Assembly: GCF_040829825.1 (NCBI RefSeq)
Contig: NZ_JBFOLH010000013.1
DNA length: 64,000 nt
Direction: 5' to 3' (one strand)
Source: Leadbetterella sp040829825
Lineage (GTDB): Bacteria > Bacteroidota > Bacteroidia > Cytophagales > Spirosomataceae
Part shown: positions 8,776-15,724 of the stretch, piece by piece
How the letters are laid out: the number at the start of each line of letters is the position of its first letter
Position numbering within the stretch: the first letter of the stretch is position 1
Notes under the pieces: generated by a model
Seen by the model: only the letters and a program-made list of their open reading frames with translations
Database searches by the model: none
Told to the model about the DNA's origin: nothing
Program-made: the position numbers and the translations under genes

Positions 8776-9129
8776 TCATAAGTTTTTTGATGTTTTTACT
8801 GTTGAAATCAACATTCTTAGTAACTCTCCGCAATCTGCCTGAATACTCTCAAATGATTTTGGATCTATAAATTCAGTATCTTTTAACAAGTTTAACCAAT
8901 ACTCAGTTTCATTCGTTTCTTTAAGCGAAATAGACATTTTACTGATAAAGTCAGCCTTACTTTGGCCAAACTCTGCTTCTCTGATTAATGCTCCTATTGC
9001 TGTTCCGCTTCGCAGCAATTGCTTACTTATTACATACTCTTTTTTTTCGTTTTGTAGAAATTGAACTAACCTTACAATTCTGATTGCAAACCTATAGCTT
9101 TTATCCTGTAAAACATTTTTTTCTTTCAT
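8776..9129 (-). CDS. Four-helix-bundle protein (TIGR02436 / 23S rRNA intervening-sequence protein family)
   Basis: A 117-residue cytoplasmic protein typical in length and pattern for the four-helix-bundle family first described from 23S rRNA intervening sequences and related in fold to the Avd accessory protein of diversity-generating retroelements. Recognisable family signatures are KSYRFAIRIVRL, LLRSGTAIGALIREAEFGQS, KADFISKMSISLKET and ETEYWLNLL. The family is thought to form basic ring oligomers that may bind nucleic acid, but the function of free-standing copies is unsettled. Composition is more A+T-rich than both neighbours. The gene starts directly against one 14-bp repeat array and ends 35 nt from the inverted copy of that array, so it looks like the cargo of a small element. 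Confidence 0.88.
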   Translation of the reverse strand: MKEKNVLQDKSYRFAIRIVRLVQFLQNEKKEYVISKQLLRSGTAIGALIREAEFGQSKADFISKMSISLKETNETEYWLNLLKDTEFIDPKSFESIQADCGELLRMLISTVKTSKNL

Positions 9130-9199
9130 TCTAACTGTTCACCGTTAGTTATCCACTATTAGTTGTTCACTGTTAATTATTCACTGTTAGTTGTTCACT
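9130..9199. repeat. Array of five 14-bp units, inverted relative to 8658-8741
   Basis: Five adjoining 14-bp units beginning at 9130, 9144, 9158, 9172 and 9186, consensus GTTAGTTGTTCACT, the exact reverse complement of the unit in the left array. The array abuts the start codon of the four-helix-bundle gene and contains the stop codon (9195-9197) of the fumarylacetoacetate hydrolase gene. Confidence 0.9.
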
Positions 9200-10043
9200 G
9201 ATAAGCTACTGCCGTTTGCTTCTGACTCCCCAGCCCTTCAATCCCCAGCTCCACCACATCGCCGGGTTTCAGGTAACGGGGCGGTTTGAAGCCGAGGCCC
9301 ACACCGGCAGGGGTGCCGGTAGAGATCACGTCGCCGGGCAGCAGGGTCATGAATTGGGTGAGGTGCTCTATCACCTGGGGAATATTGAAAATAAAATCGC
9401 TGGTACTGGAATCCTGCAGCTTTTCCCCGTTTACTTTCAGCCAGAGGTTCAGGTTATGAGGATCGGCGACCTCATCTTTCGTGGCCAGGAAAGGCCCTAA
9501 CGGCGCGAAGGTGTCGTTCGACTTGCCTTTTACCCATTGTCCGCCCCGTTCCATCTGGAACTCGCGTTCCGAGTAGTCGTTATGCGTGCAGTATCCGGCA
9601 ATATAATCCCATACGTCAGCTGCGTCTACATACGAAGCCTTTTTACCGATCACCACGGCCAGCTCCACTTCCCAGTCGGTTTTTACCGAGTTTCTCGGGA
9701 TGATCACGTTGTCGTTCGGACCGCACAGGGCAGTGGTGGATTTAAAAAACACCACCGGCTCTTTGGGTACCACGGCACCGGTTTCAGCAGCATGTTTGGC
9801 ATAGTTCAGTCCTATGCAGACGATCTTGGAAGGCCGGGCAATGCAGGAATCCAGCCGGTTGCTTTTAGATACTTCCGGGCAGGACGCTGTCTTCAGCCAT
9901 TCGCCGAGGCGGCTCAGCCCGTCATGGGTAAAAAATGCTTCGTTGTAATCCTCTCCGAAAGCCGACACGTCCAGCCAGCGGTCATCTGCAGTGATAATGC
10001 CGGGTTTGATTTTCCCGTCCTGCTCAAAACGTATTAATTTCAT
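9195..10043 (-). CDS. Fumarylacetoacetate hydrolase family enzyme, probably 2,4-diketo-3-deoxy-L-fuconate hydrolase
   Basis: A 282-residue cytoplasmic metal-dependent C-C hydrolase of the FAH superfamily. The core begins near residue 75 (IVCIGLNYAKHA). The metal site is seen in DWEVELAVVIG (the Glu-x-Glu pair) and the Asp of HNDYSERE, and the C-terminus has GDVISTGTPAGVG. Length fits the single-domain enzymes that cleave acylpyruvates. The SDR gene 12 nt upstream on the same strand and the fucose permease and mutarotase at 20 kb point to the last step of non-phosphorylating L-fucose breakdown, giving pyruvate and L-lactate. That assignment is from context; many relatives are labelled ureidoglycolate lyase. 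The gene's stop codon lies in a 14-bp repeat array. Confidence 0.85.
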   Translation of the reverse strand: MKLIRFEQDGKIKPGIITADDRWLDVSAFGEDYNEAFFTHDGLSRLGEWLKTASCPEVSKSNRLDSCIARPSKIVCIGLNYAKHAAETGAVVPKEPVVFFKSTTALCGPNDNVIIPRNSVKTDWEVELAVVIGKKASYVDAADVWDYIAGYCTHNDYSEREFQMERGGQWVKGKSNDTFAPLGPFLATKDEVADPHNLNLWLKVNGEKLQDSSTSDFIFNIPQVIEHLTQFMTLLPGDVISTGTPAGVGLGFKPPRYLKPGDVVELGIEGLGSQKQTAVAYQ

Positions 10044-10055
10044 TTAGATATTTTA

Positions 10056-10829
10056 TTAATTATTTAATTTTATAAATCCTCCATCGATCGGGTAATCCGA
10101 CCCGGTAATGAACGAGGCCTGGTCAGACACGAGGAAGGCCGTGAGGGCGGCAATTTCTTCGGGTTTGCCCATACGGCCGATGGGTTGGGTTTTCGACAGC
10201 TTGTCGAACATCTCCGCTTCTTTTCCCGGGTAGCTTTTCTTGATAAACCCGTCAACAAACGGCGTATGTACCCGGGCCGGTGAAATGCAGTTGCACCGGA
10301 TATTGTAGGAAAGGTAATCGCGGGCCACCTGGAAGGTGATGGCGCGTATGGCCCCCTTGCTCATGGAGTAGGCGAAGCGGTCGGTCAGTCCTACCGAGGC
10401 GGCAATAGAGGCCATGTTGACAATAACCCCGCCGCCGTTTTCCTTCATGACGGGCACAACGGCATGAAGGCAGTTGTATACCCCCTTGATGTTGACATTA
10501 TACACCCGGTCGAGGTCGGCTTCCGTGGTGCTCTCCACCGTACCCACATGCGAGATCCCCGCATTGTTGATGAGTATGCTGATGGGGTGGAGGTCGTTTA
10601 TTTTGGCTACTTTCCGGAGTACCTCTTCCTGCCGGGCCACGTCTACCCGGTGGGCATAGGCCACCCCTCCGTTGGCATTGATGAGGTCGGCCTCGCGCTC
10701 GGCCAGGTCCGGGTTAACCTCGAAAATATGAATGATGGCGCCGTTCCGGGCCAGGGTGCGCGAGATCTCAAGACCGATACCGCTGGCACCCCCGGTAACG
10801 ATGGCTACTTTTTGCTGAAGATTGTACAT
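10056..10829 (-). CDS. SDR-family dehydrogenase, probably 2-keto-3-deoxy-L-fuconate dehydrogenase
   Basis: A 257-residue short-chain dehydrogenase/reductase. It shows the nucleotide-binding TGGASGIG near residue 14, the structural NNAG motif (ILINNAGISHVG) and the catalytic Ser (NMASIAAS) and Tyr-x-x-x-Lys (YSMSK). The C-terminus SFITGSDYPIDGGF is typical of classical SDRs. With the FAH-family hydrolase 12 nt downstream it forms a two-gene operon, and this pairing is the one used to oxidise and then cleave 2-keto-3-deoxy-L-fuconate. Substrate is inferred from context only. A TATTTTTG -7 element on the minus strand lies 23 nt upstream of the start. Confidence 0.85.
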   Translation of the reverse strand: MYNLQQKVAIVTGGASGIGLEISRTLARNGAIIHIFEVNPDLAEREADLINANGGVAYAHRVDVARQEEVLRKVAKINDLHPISILINNAGISHVGTVESTTEADLDRVYNVNIKGVYNCLHAVVPVMKENGGGVIVNMASIAASVGLTDRFAYSMSKGAIRAITFQVARDYLSYNIRCNCISPARVHTPFVDGFIKKSYPGKEAEMFDKLSKTQPIGRMGKPEEIAALTAFLVSDQASFITGSDYPIDGGFIKLNN

Positions 10830-10851
10830 GATTAACCGTTAAAATAAAGAT

Positions 10852-10859
10852 CAAAAATA
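10852..10859 (-). promoter_or_regulatory. -7 element of the SDR/hydrolase operon
   Basis: On the minus strand the sequence reads TATTTTTG, a full match to TAnnTTTG, 23 nt upstream of the SDR start codon. The -33 region has only a weak match (GTTC), so activation by a regulator is possible. Confidence 0.45.
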
Positions 10860-10974
10860 GGGAGTATCGGGCAGACTACGAACAGAGTGACCCTATATTC
10901 TGGATATATCTGTGGTCAGGCCCTGTAAATCTGATTATTTTGACGTAAACGTTTCATAATTAAATAAAAACTAC

Positions 10975-10982
10975 TATCTTTG
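10975..10982 (+). promoter_or_regulatory. -7 element of the rpsL-rpsG operon
   Basis: TATCTTTG matches TAnnTTTG, about 54 nt before rpsL, in an A+T-rich stretch, with a GTTTC at 10951-10955 as a poor -33 candidate 19 nt upstream. The 14 bases TATCTTTGCACTCC recur exactly before carA (47127). Confidence 0.6.
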
Positions 10983-11036
10983 CACTCCCAAAAAAGGGGT
11001 AATTTATTTTAATTAATTAATTTTTAACAGTTTACA

Positions 11037-11450
11037 ATGCCTACTATACAGCAGTTAGTAAGAAAAGGAAGAGAGACCTTACAGTACAATTCTAAGTCTC
11101 CGGCATTGGATTCCTGCCCTCAGCGTCGTGGTGTATGTACACGTGTATACACGACTACTCCTAAGAAGCCTAACTCGGCTTTGAGAAAAGTAGCCCGTGT
11201 GCGTTTAACCAACCAGAAAGAGGTTAACGCTTATATTCCCGGCGAAGGTCATAACCTGCAAGAGCACTCGATCGTACTGATCAGAGGCGGCAGGGTGAAA
11301 GACCTTCCGGGTGTACGTTACCACATTGTTCGCGGGGCCCTGGATACCGCCGGTGTGAATAACCGTAAGCAGGCTCGTTCCAAGTATGGCGCCAAACGTC
11401 CTAAGCCGGGACAAGTGGCTGCAGCTCCTGCAAAAGGTAAGAAAAAATAA
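11037..11450 (+). CDS. rpsL: 30S ribosomal protein S12
   Basis: A 137-residue S12 of the ribosomal decoding centre. It begins MPTIQQLVRKGRETL and carries the universal segments CPQRRGVCTRVYTTTPKKPN, RVRLTNQKEVNAYIPGEGHN and GGRVKDLPGVRYHIVRG, with the lysines where streptomycin resistance mutations arise. A Lys/Ala-rich tail completes it. It is followed after 109 nt by rpsG, as in the str operon. A -7 element lies at 10975-10982. Assignment is certain. Confidence 0.99.
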   Translation: MPTIQQLVRKGRETLQYNSKSPALDSCPQRRGVCTRVYTTTPKKPNSALRKVARVRLTNQKEVNAYIPGEGHNLQEHSIVLIRGGRVKDLPGVRYHIVRGALDTAGVNNRKQARSKYGAKRPKPGQVAAAPAKGKKK

Positions 11451-11559
11451 TTCTTTATAGCTTCTGATTATCAGATATATAGGGAAGTAATATTCAGTTT
11501 TTACCGAATGTGAATTAGTTTAAATCGTTAAACGAAACCTTCTTAAAAAGATTTAAGAA

Positions 11560-12027
11560 ATGAGAAAAGCAAAACCTAAAAAGCGTTACGTACTGCCTGA
11601 TCCCAAGTTCAGGGATGTTACCGTAACCAAGTTTGTTAACAACCTGATGTACGACGGTAAAAAATCGCTGGCTTACAGTATTTTCTACGGTGCGTTGGAG
11701 ATTGTGGAAAAAAGAACCAGTGAGAACGGTCTTGAAGTATGGAAAAAGGCTTTAAGTAACGTTATGCCTTCTGTGGAAGTGAAAAGCCGCAGAGTAGGGG
11801 GCGCTACTTTCCAGGTTCCTACCGAAGTAAGAGCCGAACGTAAGCAGTCGCTGGGTATGAAATGGATGATCGGTTACGCACGTAAGCGTGGCGAGAAAAC
11901 CATGACAGAACGTCTGGCAGGAGAGATCGTAGCCGCATCCAAGGGCGAAGGTGCTTCTGTGAAAAAGAAAGACGATACCCACAGAATGGCCGATGCCAAC
12001 AAGGCATTCTCGCACTTCCGGTTATAA
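11560..12027 (+). CDS. rpsG: 30S ribosomal protein S7
   Basis: A 155-residue S7, an assembly initiator of the 30S head at the E site. It begins MRKAKPKKRYVLPDPKF, a Bacteroidota-type start, and has VTKFVNNLMYDGKKSLAY, the VEVKSRRVGGATFQVP RNA-binding hairpin and ARKRGEKTMTERLAGE. A Rho-independent terminator follows 24 nt after the stop codon, and the next gene is convergent, so fusA, normally next in the str operon, is absent here. Confidence 0.99.
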   Translation: MRKAKPKKRYVLPDPKFRDVTVTKFVNNLMYDGKKSLAYSIFYGALEIVEKRTSENGLEVWKKALSNVMPSVEVKSRRVGGATFQVPTEVRAERKQSLGMKWMIGYARKRGEKTMTERLAGEIVAASKGEGASVKKKDDTHRMADANKAFSHFRL

Positions 12028-12050
12028 TCGGTATACAAGAGATTATGAAG

Positions 12051-12077
12051 AGAGCTTCCTCCGGGAGCTCTTTTTTT
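12051..12077 (+). terminator. Rho-independent terminator after rpsG
   Basis: A 9-bp stem AGAGCTTCC / GGGAGCTCT (one G-T pair) around a 3-nt loop, running into seven T residues. It closes the two-gene ribosomal operon. Confidence 0.85.
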
Positions 12078-12079
12078 GT

Positions 12080-12136
12080 GACCACATAGATACATAGATT
12101 TAGGGTTTCGTTTTAATTCTATGAATCTATGTGGTT
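12080..12136. repeat. Imperfect palindrome in the rpsG-dedA gap
   Basis: Left arm ACCACATAGATACATAGATT (12081-12100) and right arm AATTCTATGAATCTATGTGG (12115-12134) are reverse complements but for two positions, with about 14 nt between them. It lies between convergent genes and could be a second, bidirectional transcription stop or a REP-like relic. Confidence 0.7.
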
Positions 12137-12154
12137 AGAAAAAACGCACCACAC

Positions 12155-12790
12155 TCACTCTTCATCAAATTCCTTCCTCGCATTCAGATACCCCTTAATC
12201 ACGGTAAACGTAGTAATGGCCAGGAAGAACATAATGATGTAATGAACGTAATCGATGATGAAGGGGAAGCGGTTGCCAAGCAGGTACCCGCCACCTACCA
12301 GCGTCATGACCCATACCCCTCCGCCTATCATATTGTAGATGCTGAACTGCAGAAAATTCATCCGGACCAGCCCGGCAAGAATAGGAGCAAAAGTGCGCAC
12401 AATGGGCAGGAAACGGGCAATGATCAGGGTACGGTTACCGTATTTTTCAAAATAATTGGCCGTTCGGGCCAGGTATTTCTGCTTAAAGAAAAGAGAATCT
12501 TTTTTATTACGGATCTTATCGCCGAAAAACCGCCCGGAGATATAACCCGTATAAGTACCCAGAACCGCTGCGGCAAAAACCCCCAGCAAAACAAGGTAAA
12601 TGGGCTGGTCCAGGTGCTGGGAAGAAACAAATACGCCGGTGAGGAACAAAAGATAGTCGCCGGGCAGGAAAAAACCGAAAAACAGGCCGTTTTCTATATA
12701 TACGATCAGCAGAATAGCCAGGAGCCCGCCGGTTTGTATGATCTCTTCCGAGTTCATGATGTAGGTAAGGAAAGAGCTGATTTCTTCCAT
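12155..12790 (-). CDS. DedA family membrane protein
   Basis: A 211-residue inner-membrane protein of the DedA/SNARE-associated (VTT) family, involved in lipid flipping and membrane homeostasis in studied members. It shows the family's conserved blocks: FLPGDYLLFLTGVF with the acidic residue after the first re-entrant part, GYISGRFFGDKIR, and FARFLPIVRTFAPILAGLVRM with the essential Arg/Pro residues, then two C-terminal helices (VWVMTLVGGGYLLG, IMFFLAITTFTVI). It lies 11 nt downstream of a phosphoribosyltransferase gene on the same strand and is probably co-transcribed. Confidence 0.93.
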   Translation of the reverse strand: MEEISSFLTYIMNSEEIIQTGGLLAILLIVYIENGLFFGFFLPGDYLLFLTGVFVSSQHLDQPIYLVLLGVFAAAVLGTYTGYISGRFFGDKIRNKKDSLFFKQKYLARTANYFEKYGNRTLIIARFLPIVRTFAPILAGLVRMNFLQFSIYNMIGGGVWVMTLVGGGYLLGNRFPFIIDYVHYIIMFFLAITTFTVIKGYLNARKEFDEE

Positions 12791-12801
12791 TTATCCGCTT
12801 T

Positions 12802-13305
12802 TTAATAAAGATAGACCCCCGCGTTTTCTTCGTCGGATAAAATAACCCGGACGTGATCGGACAGCGTGGTCGACAGGCTGTATCCTACGAAGTCTGCCTT
12901 GATGGGGTACAGGGGGTGATTCCTGTCTACCATTACGGCCACCTGCAGCTTCCGCAGGGGAATAGACAGGAAAGGCCGCAGGCAGAAAGCCAGCGTTTTC
13001 CCGGAGTTGAGCACGTCATCTACAATCACCACCGACTTGTTCCGGAAGGTGTCTACTTCACTTTCAATGGTAATGTCGGGTTGCGAGCCGGCCGTTTTGT
13101 CAAAGCTGAGCCTGGCAATGGTGACTTTGAGCCCGGAGATCTCCTGCAAAAAGTTCACAATGATCCCGGCCAGCACGTACCCCTCGCCGCCGATGCCCGC
13201 TACCACTACTTCGTTTTCTGAGGTGTTATTCTCCAGGATCTGGTAGGCTATCCGTTTGGCTTTCTGAAGGGTTTTTTCACGGGTGAGGAGCAGCGCCTTA
13301 GACAT
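12802..13305 (-). CDS. Phosphoribosyltransferase family protein (PyrR-like)
   Basis: A 167-residue type I phosphoribosyltransferase. The PRPP-binding signature is VVIVDDVLNSGKTL near residue 95, and the flexible-loop region SFDKTAGSQPD precedes it. Length and pattern resemble PyrR or xanthine/hypoxanthine PRTases, but the base-recognition hood is not diagnostic, so the substrate is open. It would act in the cytoplasm in nucleotide salvage or as a regulator. It is transcribed ahead of the dedA-like gene, with a minus-strand -7 element TATTTTTG 22 nt upstream. Confidence 0.85.
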   Translation of the reverse strand: MSKALLLTREKTLQKAKRIAYQILENNTSENEVVVAGIGGEGYVLAGIIVNFLQEISGLKVTIARLSFDKTAGSQPDITIESEVDTFRNKSVVIVDDVLNSGKTLAFCLRPFLSIPLRKLQVAVMVDRNHPLYPIKADFVGYSLSTTLSDHVRVILSDEENAGVYLY

Positions 13306-13327
13306 ACGTTGAAAATTAACATTATTG

Positions 13328-13335
13328 CAAAAATA
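13328..13335 (-). promoter_or_regulatory. -7 element of the PRTase/dedA unit
   Basis: The minus strand reads TATTTTTG, a full match to TAnnTTTG, 22 nt before the start codon. The -33 box is not clear. Confidence 0.45.
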
Positions 13336-13422
13336 ACCAATCCTCGCTTTGGTAGGTGAAAATACTTTCTAAAAAGGAGAAATATATTTTTGAACAGCGG
13401 GGGCTATTCGGGGGCTTTTTTA

Positions 13423-13430
13423 TAATTTTG
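13423..13430 (+). promoter_or_regulatory. -7 element before the YcxB-like gene
   Basis: TAATTTTG matches TAnnTTTG 19 nt before the ATG at 13450, and the same TATAATTTTGCAGGTC string occurs again before pheT (56344). No -33 TTTG at proper spacing. Confidence 0.45.
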
Positions 13431-13449
13431 CAGGTCGAAATAACGGGAT

Positions 13450-13944
13450 ATGATAGTAAAAACGAAAAAATTTGCTTTAGATAAAAAACATTACATCAAA
13501 AAGGCCTTTGCCGGGCAACTGGAGAAAGTGAAGCTCTGGTTCCTGGTTCCGGCGGCAATAGCCGTGCTGGGTCTGGTGCTCAACTTTACAGGGGTATATA
13601 AAAACTGGTGGATACTCATTACCGCCATCATCGGCGCTATCCTTTTTGCCGCTTTCTGGTACCTGCAGTTCTATGCCGCTACCCAGATGGATCAGAACAA
13701 GCAGATGTTTGATAAGTTTGCGTATGAAGTAGACAGCCGGCAGATCCTGGTAAAGCTGAACGCCAAAGAAGGCGGTGTGATCAAATGGGATATGGTCAAA
13801 TCAGCCGAGAAAGACAAAACAGGCTTCTACCTGCACATGGGGAGAGGCCAGTTCCTGCATTTCCGGAACGATGTGTTCAACTCCGAGCACGACCAGAAGC
13901 TCTTTGAATCTATATTGAGAAGAAAGAACCTTCTTCCTGCGTAA
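13450..13944 (+). CDS. YcxB-like membrane protein
   Basis: A 164-residue protein with two adjacent membrane helices (residues ~30-50 and ~54-74) followed by a small beta-rich domain. The order, ending in ...GGVIKWDMVKSAEKDKTGFYLHMGRGQFLHFRNDVF, is the layout of the YcxB family C-terminal domain. Function in the family is unknown. It is monocistronic, with a -7 element upstream and a strong palindrome downstream, shared with the convergent SulP gene. Confidence 0.7.
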   Translation: MIVKTKKFALDKKHYIKKAFAGQLEKVKLWFLVPAAIAVLGLVLNFTGVYKNWWILITAIIGAILFAAFWYLQFYAATQMDQNKQMFDKFAYEVDSRQILVKLNAKEGGVIKWDMVKSAEKDKTGFYLHMGRGQFLHFRNDVFNSEHDQKLFESILRRKNLLPA

Positions 13945-13976
13945 AGAAGAGGACCTTTTCCTAACCGTAAAAGCAG

Positions 13977-14019
13977 ATGCCACCCGAGCACAAACCTACT
14001 GTTTGTATACGGGTGGCAT
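13977..14019. terminator. Bidirectional hairpin between convergent genes
   Basis: A perfect 10-bp inverted repeat, ATGCCACCCG (13977-13986) and CGGGTGGCAT (14010-14019), encloses a second perfect hairpin ACAAAC-CTACT-GTTTGT (13990-14006). It lies between the stops of the YcxB-like and SulP genes. There is no long T run on either side, so termination is likely but not certain. Confidence 0.65.
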
Positions 14020-14046
14020 TGGGTTTTCACCGGCTGACGTTCTGCA

Positions 14047-15618
14047 TCAGTGAGCGGCGGCCGGAACTTCTTCCAGCGAAAATTGCTTGTCAAAGCCCAC
14101 CAGCCGGCAGGAAATATTCCGGTATTTCGATTTATAATCCACAAACTCCTTGATGCCCTGCAGCACGTCAAAATCAATGTAGGAAGAATTCGACGCATCA
14201 ATAACAATGGAGCTGTTCCGGGGTATGGCCTCCAGCGACTCTTTGATATTGGCTTTGTTCAGGAAAGAAACCTCCTCCGACAGCACCATCCGGACAGGCC
14301 CCGATGTACCCGCTTCCGGCGGATAGTAAAAGAACGCATTCCTGAAATTTCCTTTCAGGATATAATATACACTATAGGCCAGGCCTATGCCCACACCCGC
14401 CAGCAGGTCAAACATGACCACGCTGATCACCGTAACCAGGAAGGGCTTCCACTGGTATTTGCCGTTGGCAAACATCTCTTTAAACAGTACGGGCCGGGCC
14501 AGCTTGTAGCCGGTATAGATCAATATGGCGGCCAGCGAGGCCAGCGGGATCTTGTTCAGCACCACCGGGATCAGCAGCACCGACGCAAAGAGCAGCACCC
14601 CGTGAAAAATAGCCGATACCTTGGTGCGGGCGTTGGCATTCAGGTTAGCGCTGCTTCGCACAATCACGGAGGTGATGGGCAGGCCGCCGATCAGCCCGGA
14701 GGTCATATTGCCGATGCCCTGCGCTACCAGCTCGCGGTTGTTATTGGTAAATCGTTTGTGGGGGTCAAGCTGGTCAACGGCCTCAATGCACAGCAGGGTT
14801 TCAATAGAAGCCACGGCCGTAATGGTAAGGGCCACCATCCATACCTGCGGATTCAGGATAGCGGTGAAGTCAGGGAAGGTAAACAGCGCGGCGATCTCGG
14901 AAAACGAACCGGCTACCGGAACGTTAACAAGGTGCTCAGGCGAGATGGTCAGGGCCGGGATATGCCGGAAAACCAGCTCACTGATCAGTACGCTGACCAC
15001 CACGGCTACCAGCCCGCCCGGAATAATCTTTGAAACTTTCTTCAGCCTGGGGGTCTCAAAGGCGGCCAGGATGCCCAGTCCGATGAGGCAGATCAGGGTA
15101 GCCCCTGTACTGATGTGGCTGAACGACTCCCACAGGCTTTGGAGGGCATTTCCACCGTTTTTCTTAAAAAAGCCGGTCAGCTCGCTGAATGCTTCCGTGT
15201 CGTACCCCAGGGCATGCGGAATCTGCTTCAGGATAATGATGATCCCTATCCCTGAAAGCATGCCCTTGATCACGTTGGAGGGGAAATAATAGGCCAGCAC
15301 CCCGGCCTTAATAAAGCCCAGGATAACCTGGAAAACCCCGGCCAGCACTACGGCCAGGAGAAAGGTTTCAAAACTGCCCAGCGTGGCGATGGCAGAAATC
15401 ACAATGGCCACCAGGCCCGCCGCGGGCCCGCTTACGCTCAGCTGGCTGTTAGAGAGCGTGCCGATCACGATGCCGCCGATGACGCCGGCAATGATACCGC
15501 TGAAAAAAGGAGTTCCGGAGGCCAGGGATATGCCCAGGCAAAGAGGTAGCGCCACAAGAAAAACCACCAGGCCCGCGGGCAGATCGTACTTCAGATTCTT
15601 CAGATACTTTGAATTCAT
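14047..15618 (-). CDS. SulP family anion transporter with STAS domain
   Basis: A 523-residue inner-membrane anion transporter (SLC26/SulP), likely moving sulfate or bicarbonate. The start at 15616-15618 (MNSKYLKNLKYDLPAGLVV) is preferred; 24 in-frame residues upstream have no family character. Motifs include the first helix block DLPAGLVVFLVALPLCLGISLASG, the substrate-site region SVSGPAAGLVAIV and GLIGGLPITSVIVRSSANLN. The C-terminal ~90 residues form a STAS domain (SSIVIDASNSSYIDFDVLQGI). It is downstream of a histidine kinase gene on the same strand (gap 106 nt). Bicarbonate versus sulfate cannot be decided. Confidence 0.9.
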   Translation of the reverse strand: MNSKYLKNLKYDLPAGLVVFLVALPLCLGISLASGTPFFSGIIAGVIGGIVIGTLSNSQLSVSGPAAGLVAIVISAIATLGSFETFLLAVVLAGVFQVILGFIKAGVLAYYFPSNVIKGMLSGIGIIIILKQIPHALGYDTEAFSELTGFFKKNGGNALQSLWESFSHISTGATLICLIGLGILAAFETPRLKKVSKIIPGGLVAVVVSVLISELVFRHIPALTISPEHLVNVPVAGSFSEIAALFTFPDFTAILNPQVWMVALTITAVASIETLLCIEAVDQLDPHKRFTNNNRELVAQGIGNMTSGLIGGLPITSVIVRSSANLNANARTKVSAIFHGVLLFASVLLIPVVLNKIPLASLAAILIYTGYKLARPVLFKEMFANGKYQWKPFLVTVISVVMFDLLAGVGIGLAYSVYYILKGNFRNAFFYYPPEAGTSGPVRMVLSEEVSFLNKANIKESLEAIPRNSSIVIDASNSSYIDFDVLQGIKEFVDYKSKYRNISCRLVGFDKQFSLEEVPAAAH

Positions 15619-15724
15619 ACAATGAGTTTTAACGGTTGTATACACCATGTTTCGAGAGTGTAAACACCGCTCCGGAGAGGCGGGTTTCATGAAAAACCCT
15701 GGCTGTGAGGATTCTAATTGGATT

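Noticed and set aside
12131..12805. Plus-strand frame covering the dedA-like gene
   Set aside because: No family features; the opposite strand codes for a clear DedA protein.
14050..15033. Plus-strand frame opposite the SulP gene
   Set aside because: His/Gln/Arg-rich, no domain; shadow of conserved membrane helices.
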